From: Typhlomys cinereus
Lineage: Eukaryota; Chordata; Mammalia; Rodentia; Platacanthomyidae
Direction: 5' to 3'
Length of the DNA: 64,000 bases
Assembly (NCBI GenBank): GCA_023101885.1
Contig: JALPQD010000392.1
Span: 571,515 to 635,514 of the forward strand
The position numbers were made by a program, and so were the translations under genes. The notes under the pieces are model-generated. The model did not search any database and was not told the DNA's origin. It saw only the letters and a program-made list of their open reading frames with translations. Shown here piece after piece: positions 56,850-64,000 of the stretch. Position 1 is the stretch's first letter. Each line of letters begins with the position of its first letter.

Positions 56850-57149
56850 ACGTCATACCCAGCATCCCGCTACTGATAGTGTGCGAGATCTTTTTTTTCT
56901 TTTCTTTTTTTAATGTGCAAAGAACTCAGAATATCAACATGCGTTCAGTGTCTCTGTTCTTTCAAAATAGATGGGCTGCCCAGAATGTGACAGGTGCTGG
57001 GTGAAATGTCAAAGATAAAATAGCTAAGATGGAATCCCTGCCCTCAAGTGGCATTGCTGGGGTGGGGGGAGCCCAACTGCATGTCAGTAATGACTGCCAT
57101 TCAATGGGGGCACTTACTGCACGCCCATCATTATACAGAGTGGCTTCAA
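56850..57149. other. intron sequence, nothing recognised
   Basis: A T-rich run at 56,888-56,911, then unrecognised, possibly ancient repeat sequence. Confidence 0.4.
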
Positions 57150-57415
57150 GACCCTCGTGCATTTGTGTACGTGTGTGCAGATGTGTGTACAAGAGAGCAC
57201 CCAACTGCCCAAGGAGGCCCAAGGGTAACATACAGAATCATTCTAGATTGTTCAACTTTGCTCTGGGGTTTCCCAGTCTCCACCTTCCAGGGCCGGAATT
57301 GAAGGATGTAGTCATATCTGCCAGACATTTTCATGTGAGATCTAAAAATCTGAACTCAGGGCCTTTGGCTTTCAAGGCAAAAGCTTTGACCACCGAGTCA
57401 TCTCCCTGGCCCCAG
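57150..57415 (-). mobile_element. dimeric SINE, minus orientation
   Basis: CAGAATCATTCTAGATTGTT, GCTCTGGGGTTTCCCAGTCT, TGAACTCAGGGCCTTTGGCT and GAGTCATCTCCCTGGCCCC: reversed right half, B box and head. Confidence 0.8.
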
Positions 57416-58074
57416 GATCTGAGCTCTCAGTCAAAGGCAGGTTCAAGGCGTGGACTGTGTGCCTAGATGGGACCCTGTTACCACCCAGAGCCCCGACCCC
57501 ACGCGCATAGAATCAAGATGAGAAAAACTAACAAATGCAACCAGAGAACCCTTCCTCTGCAGACGGCTCCTCCTCTCATTAAACTACCCGACTGCAATCA
57601 CTTTCTTGCCATGCTGGGTCAGCCAGGTTAACATGCGCTCTTCTGAGGGGCTGTCTGTCTGTGGCCCCAAGGCCGCGCCTATTCAGAGGGAAGCGCAAGA
57701 TAAATATGAAGCACCAAATGACAAAAGGTAGTCAGCAGCCGTTTCAACTGAAGCAAGGGGATGCTTACATCTAGATGGTGCCTTCCTCTTGTTGGATGGG
57801 TGAGAAACTGAGGACCCCCCAAAGGAAAGGAACGTACCTATAAACAGCTGTGGCAGAGAGGGGGTGGGACCATGGGAGACACAAAGAGGAAGTAAAAGAA
57901 AATAACTCCCAACTTCTTCAACTTGGATTCTAGAATCCCCTTCCCCAATTTGGGGTTCCACTTCCAATTCCCTCTTCTATTTCTTAAATGTTACTCTGGT
58001 GAGGGAGGGGAGCCATGGCCTGCCCCTCAAATATATTCTAGATTGTACCTCCTACTTGCATGTTCTTTTTTTAA
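57416..58074. other. intron sequence, nothing recognised
   Basis: No gene-like or clear repeat content. Confidence 0.4.
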
Positions 58075-58262
58075 ATTTTATTATTTATTCAATTGTGTGT
58101 GTATGCATGTGTGCACGTGTGTGTATGTGTGTGTGTGTAGAACCACGGAGGAATTCAGGGAACCGCCCCCGCTTCCGCTGGCATCTATACGTGGGGTCTA
58201 GGATCCGAACTCAGGACCTTGCGCCTGCAAGGCAGAGGCTTAACCCCTGAGCCACCTCCCCA
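58075..58262 (-). mobile_element. dimeric SINE with internal deletion
   Basis: TG-rich tail, TAGAACCACGGAGGAATTCA, then directly CCGCTTCCGCTGGCATCTAT and the reversed head. About 100 bp of the right half present in the copy at 14,371 is missing. Confidence 0.8.
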
Positions 58263-59239
58263 AGAGCTATCCTCAGCTGACACCTGCCTATGTATGGCTT
58301 CGCAAGAATGTGTCTCGCTTGCTCCTCTGTACCCTACGCACAGCCCACACACGACTATCAGACTCCAATAAATATTATGATTGATTAGCAAGTGGGTGGA
58401 TGAAAGAGAGGAAGTGGGCTAGTGATTATTAGACTGCAGCAGGGTGTCTACTTTTTAAGGATGAGTTGACATTTGGTCTAGGCAAAGCAGCCCCGCCTAC
58501 TTCCTCGGAAAAGTTACCTCTTGGCCTGCAACACTTCAGACTGACTCACTCCGGTTGCTCTCCCCATCTTAAGAGGAAATTCCTACACACTCCACAAAAG
58601 CAGAGCTACTTGGCAGGGCAAGGAAGCATGCTGGGAAAAAGAGGCAGTGGTTCCGGACTCCTAAGTGGCGCGATTTTTCGGTTCAGTCCTGCCATGGAGT
58701 TTCATTGAGCAATGACGTGGGTGGAGGATGGAGGGAGAAAGGAGGTGGAGGGGCTATGCTGTGTCTAAGAGAAACCACAGAAGGACAAAAGCCAAACCAT
58801 TTCGCCTGGAGAGTTGGGTCCAGAGAGCCCTGAAATAGGCGAATAGGGGAATCCTTCCATGGGCCGTAGCCCAGACTTCCTCAGTTCACTTGAATTTCCT
58901 AAACCTCAATTTTCTGGTCTAGAAAATGGAGTCAAAACTATGGGTCCTGCTTTTTCTCCCTCCCTCCCTCCCTCCCTCCCTCCCTCCCTGCCCTGTAGAC
59001 TGCTCTACAATTTGGACTGGGTAAGGTCTCCACACACCACCTAAATGCATCTAGTATGTTTGCCCTTGCTTTTTCTCCAAAGCTGGAGTAGGCACTTCAG
59101 AGGCCCACATGGGCCCGATGGTCCAGCTAAGCACAAGGGATCTAAAGATAGACACCATTTCATCTGAACTTAGCCAATGACTAAGATCACTGGCCACCCA
59201 ACACCACCACCACCCCCGCCCCCCACCCCCGCGCCCCCA
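58263..59239. other. intron sequence with (CCCT)n at 58,956-58,988
   Basis: A (TCCC)n microsatellite of about 33 bp. Otherwise nothing recognised. Confidence 0.45.
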
Positions 59240-60690
59240 CTCTCCCAAGCCCTGGGTCCATTAAAAACTGGCTCGGTGACTTCCACTGGCTGAGCGCAGG
59301 TGAGGCCTCCGCCCGAGCGGTCCAGGGATGCGCTGGCTTCCCTTGCAGCCTCCTTTGCAGACAACGCTGCCCACTCAGCGGTTCCTAATGCAGAAAGAAG
59401 GGAGCCCACAGAACCAGCCGGCCTCCTTACGGGTCACCGCCGATGCCCTGTGGCAGGCCCTTGGCCCACCCTCCCCTCGCCGATCTGGTGGGTCGCAGGG
59501 CTCCATCCCCTCCAGCGTCCATTCCTCCAGGTGCCCGGGAACTAGGGGGCCCCGGGTGCCAGGTATCTGGGCCCCGCGTCCCCGCCACGGGGCCCGGGCA
59601 GGCAGAGGAGGACCAGGGCCCGGTCAGGGGGACCCGAGGGGGTGTCCGGCGCCGCAGCCCCCTGGGGAGGCCCGAGGGTCCGGGTACCCACCTTCTGCTC
59701 GACGCCCTGCAAGCTCTGGCCCAGCTCCTCCCGCTGCCGGGAGAAGTCCTGGTGGCCGCGCCGGACCTGCTGGACCTCCTCCAGGACGCGGTGGACGCAC
59801 CAGCCCGAGAAGGCGGCGGCCGCCACCAGGGCGAGGTAGAAGAGAAAGTTGAGGACCCGGCCGAGCCTGCGCGAGCAGGACGCGGAGGACGCGGCGGCGG
59901 CGGCCGCGGACCTGCCGCCGCGGTGGCCGCCCTTGCCGTGCGCCTGGGGCTGCGGCGGGTGCGGCGCGGGCGGCGGCGGCTGCTGCGGCGCCGGCGGCGG
60001 CTTCTTCGCCACGTCATCCGCGCCGCCCGACGGGTGGGCGCCCTTGTCCGCGGGGCTCGCGGCGCCGTGGCCGCCCTTGGAGCCCCTTTGTTTGGCCGAG
60101 GGCATGGCGATGGCGGCGGCGGGGCCCGCGGCGGAGCGGAGACGCGCGGCCCGGGACGCTCGCTCGGGCTCCCGCGGCGGGCTGCGCGGGCGGCACGCGG
60201 GCGCGGCGGCGTCGGAGCGGCCGGGAGCGCGGGCGGCCGGGGAGACGCGGGCGAGACGCGGAGGAGGGGGCGCCGCTGCCTCTGCCGCCGCCGCGCCGAC
60301 CCCGCCTCCCGGGGCGGGAGGCCGCGCCGAGCCGGGAGCGCCTGCCACGCACGCCGGCCCGCGGCCCCTCCTCCGCCGCCACGACCCCGCGGAGGGCGGG
60401 CCGGACGAGGGCGGCGGCCCGCGGGTCCGCGCAAGGCCGGGGCGGGGCCCGAGGGGCCGATCGCGCGGGGCGGGGGTCGGCCGCGGAGGGCCCGGGGTCC
60501 GCTGGTGGTCGGGCCGCGTCGAAGGCGCCCCCCGGGTCCCGGGGGTGGGGGGCAGCCGAGCGGAGCCGGGGAGGAGTGGCCCTGCGCCGTGTGTCCTGCG
60601 CCACCTCCTTTCCGGACCCGGGCGGAGAGAGGAAGTGAAGGGGGCGCGGGGAGCCCTGACCCTGGCCTCTTACCGAGGACAGATCAGAAG
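59240..60690. promoter_or_regulatory. CKAP4: CKAP4 CpG island and promoter region
   Basis: GC content and CpG density are very high from about 59,280 to 60,690, covering exon 1 and the sequence upstream of the start codon. No TATA box was seen upstream. GC-box words occur (GGGGCGGGG-type near 60,438-60,475), consistent with an Sp1-driven housekeeping promoter. The transcription start cannot be fixed from sequence. Long frames on both strands here (up to 447 codons) reflect base composition. Confidence 0.8.
59692..60105 (-). CDS. CKAP4: CKAP4 coding exon 1 (cytosolic tail and membrane anchor)
   Basis: This exon encodes residues 1-138 of CKAP4. The start at 60,103-60,105 begins MPSAKQRGSKGGHGAAS, as in human and mouse, with G at -3 in the Kozak context. 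Residues 1-85 are the Lys/Pro/Gly-rich cytosolic tail that binds microtubules in the known protein. Cys77, in the SASCSRRLG segment, aligns with the palmitoylated cysteine (Cys100 in human). Residues about 86-105 (LNFLFYLALVAAAAFSGWCV) form the single transmembrane anchor of a type II protein. The luminal stalk starts at HRVLEEVQQVRR and breaks after ...EQK at the donor AAG|GTGGGT. The alanine/serine run before Cys77 is much shorter than in human, which accounts for most of the length difference. The frame is open upstream to an ATG at 60,348, but family comparison favours the start given. Confidence 0.96.
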
Positions 60691-61345
60691 CCCCCCTCTC
60701 CCCCACCCGAAAGTGAGGATCCCTCCTACCACTCAGTCCCGCCAGCCCGCCGCGGGAACGGGCCTTGTCTCTTTCCCAGGGCTTGAAGGCAAGAGGCCCC
60801 CCGAGATGTAGAGAGTGAATCTGCCCCCCCATACCTCCCCTCCAACACACACCTCCCACCCGGAGCCCAGAAACCCCCCTCCTTTTTCCCGTCCTCCCCA
60901 CCCCCTCCCTGCCTGTTCTCTTTGGGTTTGAAGGCAGACTGGCATGAACCAGTTGGTAAGAGTTAGCAAGGGGGTCCTTAGACCTCTGTGCTCCAGAGAA
61001 GCACAGTTACTGATCTTCTCTGCAGGCCTGACAACACACAGCTCTTTCCTGAAGCCCTCTTGACTCTTACTTTATTCTGGGGGACCACACAGTCTGACCA
61101 CTGCTGGGTGTTAAGCCATCAGCATGCAAACACCGAGCATTTGTAGAAGGAAATAACGACAGGCTCGTGCTTACCAACTTAGGTGTGTCCTTAAAACCTT
61201 ACAAATGCCCTCGTTATTTTATAGGAAGGATACCTAGGTTGAGCTTCCACGCCAAGCGAATGGCACAATCATGATTCCAACTCAGACCTGCTTCTGCAGG
61301 CCTTCATCACCTCGGAATGGGAAGGAAAGGGGGGGGGCAGGGAAG
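60691..61345. other. CKAP4 upstream flank, nothing recognised
   Basis: C-rich near 60,820-60,910, then unique-looking sequence. No gene seen. Confidence 0.4.
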
Positions 61346-61538
61346 TTAAGCAAGTTCGCCTGTCTCCACTTCTTACCCACACTCATTCCACCTGGTTCCT
61401 GATGTCTAGTGCGTGCGCCTGGTGCTGGGTTAGAAGGCTCTTTTCTTTGGTCTCTAAGCTCTTCCCAGTTGGCTTTAGTGGAAGAGAAAGAGAGAAGCTT
61501 CCTGTCTTTAAAGCCAAGTTCAAATGCCACCATTCTGA
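61346..61538 (+). repeat. left arm of a perfect 193-bp inverted repeat
   Basis: Its reverse complement is identical, base for base, to 62,228-62,420. The match ends abruptly on both sides. It is not a repeat family I recognise, and an ATTTGAACTTGGCTTTAAAG segment near one end faintly recalls an ancient mammalian repeat. Confidence 0.95.
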
Positions 61539-62227
61539 TAATCCCTACCTGATACCTCTCAGGGGACTTAGCAGGTAATTGCCATGAGACACTCATTATA
61601 GCTGCTCTTTCTCTAGAACAGAGCTTTGTTGGCACACTCCGTGCCACACAGATGTCCAAGCTGCCAGAGCAGATCTTCCCTGAAGACAGGAAGCTACCCC
61701 TGCTCATTATTTTCTTTGTAGCTTACCTTCTACAATGCTCTTTAAAAAAAAAAATCTAGTGACTTTTAGTGGTCATGTATGAGCTTCATTGCATCTGGAG
61801 AACATACTTCGGGTTTCCGTCTGACAGTTGAGAATGTAAGTGTAAAGAGACCTTGGAAAGCCTTGCGCATGGATGTAGAATGAAGATTCATTTGAAGAAT
61901 GGATTTGCATAGGAGGAGAGCAGAAAGGCTATTTCTGGGACGGAAGTGGCTGCACCCAGGACACCTGTCTTTGACATGAAGGACGAGTTGTCACAGATGG
62001 GCATGAACTGGGCGGAGCGCATCCTGATTGCAGAGGCCATAGAGAGGCTAAACAGGGCAGGCAGAAGAGTCGCTGGGTGTGGGAGGCCAGAATCACTGGC
62101 AGCTGATTGTGGGCTACAACCTACATGGTGTAATTATCCAACCCAAAGAGAGAGGATCCCCACATCAGCAGAATGCAGCAGCTGTGGCAGAATCCTTGTG
62201 GGTCAGCAGGGCACAGGAGTCCGACCC
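61539..62227. other. 689-bp spacer of the inverted repeat
   Basis: Single-copy in this window. An A run lies at 61,743-61,753. No gene-like feature. Confidence 0.6.
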
Positions 62228-62420
62228 TCAGAATGGTGGCATTTGAACTTGGCTTTAAAGACAGGAAGCTTCTCTCTTTCTCTTCCACTAAAGCCAACTG
62301 GGAAGAGCTTAGAGACCAAAGAAAAGAGCCTTCTAACCCAGCACCAGGCGCACGCACTAGACATCAGGAACCAGGTGGAATGAGTGTGGGTAAGAAGTGG
62401 AGACAGGCGAACTTGCTTAA
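62228..62420 (-). repeat. right arm of a perfect 193-bp inverted repeat
   Basis: Partner of 61,346-61,538. The same 50-residue peptide frame appears in both arms simply because the DNA is the same; no gene is implied. Confidence 0.95.
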
Positions 62421-62789
62421 GAGACAGTAGAGGAAAGCAGAAGTCTCGATCGTCACGAGCTGTTCAGGAAAATCCTGTTTTACAACAGTCCAGTCAGGTT
62501 CAAGGTGTGTTTAAAAACAAGGCGCACAGGAAGGGATCTTTCATCGTCAAGAAATGGTTTGTGTTGTGGACAGAGACAGGGACAATGTAGGGTGTACATC
62601 ATGACACATACACATGCATGCATATGTGTACACACGATAATATTTATTATATATTTTAATTTGAATTCAAATACATGCCAGAGAGAGAATGGAAGATGTC
62701 ACAGCTTTTGACATGTTGAGTAGTGGAAGAATAGAGGGTGAGGGAAAGGGACTGTTACCACGCTCAGGGGTCTCCTTTTCCTTTGGAGT
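62421..62789. other. upstream flank, nothing recognised
   Basis: AT-rich near 62,637-62,670. No feature supported. Confidence 0.4.
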
Positions 62790-62990
62790 CCAGTGGATAT
62801 AATGGTTAGGACCCAGGCTCTGAAGTACACTGTCTTGGGTTCATATTCAGCTTCAGAACTGGCTACAGAGACTTAGACTTCCTTGGTCCTATTTTGGCCA
62901 ATTAAGTCAGAGCAGTAAGAACCACTCCATCCAGTTGTGAGGATCGGATGAGTGACTTTCTAGAGAGGCCCTGTGAGGAAGGAGTAGCTA
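62790..62990 (+). mobile_element. MIR SINE
   Basis: GTGGATATAATGGTTAGGAC, GGCTCTGAAGTACACTGTCT, GGGTTCATATTCAGCTTCAG and GAGGATCGGATGAGTGAC follow the forward MIR order across its full length. Confidence 0.75.
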
Positions 62991-64000
62991 ACCGTATGCC
63001 CACAGCTGAGGAGTGGGGGGAGAAAGGGCGAGACCCCTAGCTTTACAGGGCTTCTGTGTCCAGACTTCAACGATTTCCTTTCATCATTATGTCTCGGAGC
63101 GCCCCACATCATCTGTGGCTAGCAAACCAGCATGGTATGATGTGTTTAACTTTAAAAAGCAGGCAGTGTTTGCCTCTGAAGTAAGGCATTTGGTTACACC
63201 CAGAGGATCCTGGGGGTGTTCTGTAGTCTTGGAAGGGAGTCGTAGGGGCAAAAGTGACTTGGTACTCCCTAGAGATTTCCATTCTGTGAGCAGCCTGCAC
63301 TTAAGAGACTCTCCTCTTTCATTTTCCTGATCCCCACTCTTCCGTCCCCTTTTTCCTCTTCTGCCTTGAAGTGTGTAGGAGGGTCAGGAATGTGGGTAGA
63401 GCAGAGGTGGAGCCAGACACATCTCTTCGGGATATCTCACTATGCCAAGAAGCCTTCAGAACACTCTCAGATTACATGGGCGAAATTATAAGGTCGGGCA
63501 CTGTGAGATAGCAGCTCTCTGGGTTTCCCACATTGTGACTTGACTGGCTGTATAGAAAGCCCCCAGGGACAGCTACTGCCCCTTATCTGTTCTGAGCTGG
63601 CAAGCTCCCTCCACTCTAAGCCAAGCCAGGAGCCCCCAGTGGTACCTACCAGATAATCAAGGACGAGTCCTCCTTCGAAATTTTCTTTTGGAGAATGAGG
63701 ACCACCTCTATCTCTCAACATACTATATAAAGCAATCCTGTGGGCTTTCCCTTCAAATTATATCCCATGCTTCACACTTCCTATGAACCACACCACCATG
63801 TGGCCCCTGGCAGCAGCCAGGAGGATGATTGAAGTAACCACTGTCCTGGCCCTCCCAGTTTGAGTACATGCAGCCCTGTGGTCTATTTGCAGCTCAAAAG
63901 GCAGTGTCTTGCCTCTTTCCCCACTCTGGTGTGACCTTCCAAGACACCGAGTTTCATTTCTTTTTCACAATGACTGCACCATACCCCCGTTTCCCGCCCT
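62991..64000. other. upstream flank, nothing recognised
   Basis: Unique-looking sequence to the window edge. In other mammals TCP11L2 lies further upstream of CKAP4; no exon of it is visible here. Confidence 0.4.

Larger units (their letters stand above)
50939..59691 (-). other. CKAP4: CKAP4 intron, 8,753 bp
   Basis: The donor AAG|GTGGGT lies at 59,690-59,692 and the acceptor TTGCAG|GTG at 50,939-50,941, both on the minus strand. The intron is in phase 0. A single large intron agrees with the two-exon structure of mammalian CKAP4. It contains an L1 fragment, several SINEs and a dispersed direct repeat. No other exon was recognised. Confidence 0.93.

Noticed and set aside
60106..60348. In-frame N-terminal extension of CKAP4 from an ATG at 60,348
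   Set aside because: The extra 81 residues are low-complexity, and known CKAP4 proteins start at MPSAKQRG. The open frame is explained by stop-poor GC-rich sequence.
59443..60811. Plus-strand frames of 447 and 320 codons across the CpG island
   Set aside because: Arg/Ala/Gly/Pro-rich products of extreme GC content, antisense to CKAP4 exon 1, with no recognisable family.
61282..61707. Repeated peptide shared with 62,173-62,430
   Set aside because: The same peptide on opposite strands comes from the 193-bp inverted DNA repeat, not from related genes.

Overview
This window is nuclear DNA of a rodent. It carries one protein-coding gene, CKAP4 (CLIMP-63), on the minus strand, in a large amount of repeat-rich non-coding DNA. 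The rodent call rests on ID, B1-, B3- and B4-like SINEs and on MaLR-type LTRs. A dimeric SINE with an ID-like left half, an unrelated right half and a CA-repeat tail recurs more than ten times. This resembles the published description of IDL-Geo from Geomyoidea (kangaroo rats, pocket mice, gophers), so a geomyoid is my best guess. That is an inference from memory, not a database match.

Layout. Positions 1-48,500 are intergenic DNA downstream of CKAP4; the next gene in other mammals is NUAK1, but none of its exons are visible here. This part holds an L1 3' end, many SINEs, a recurring 420-bp solo LTR with perfect 5-bp target duplications, a complete MaLR element (26,826-28,964), a retroposed U6 copy, microsatellites, four long purine tracts, a CpG-dense patch near 29.4-30.0 kb and two CTCF-like motifs. 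CKAP4 occupies about 48,520-60,200. Its 3' UTR comes first in window coordinates, then coding exon 2 (49,622-50,938), an intron of 8.75 kb containing an L1 fragment, and coding exon 1 (59,692-60,105) inside a CpG island. The two exons join to a 576-residue protein. Positions 60,700-64,000 are the upstream flank.

The least explained structures are local duplications that are not obvious transposons: a perfect 193-bp inverted repeat 1.2-2.3 kb upstream of the CKAP4 start codon, a 100-bp inverted repeat (97% identical) at 43.2/44.0 kb, and a direct repeat of about 120 bp in the CKAP4 intron. Within CKAP4 a 21-bp tandem duplication adds exactly one coiled-coil heptad. I found no CRISPR array, operon, tRNA or rRNA gene, and no second protein-coding gene.
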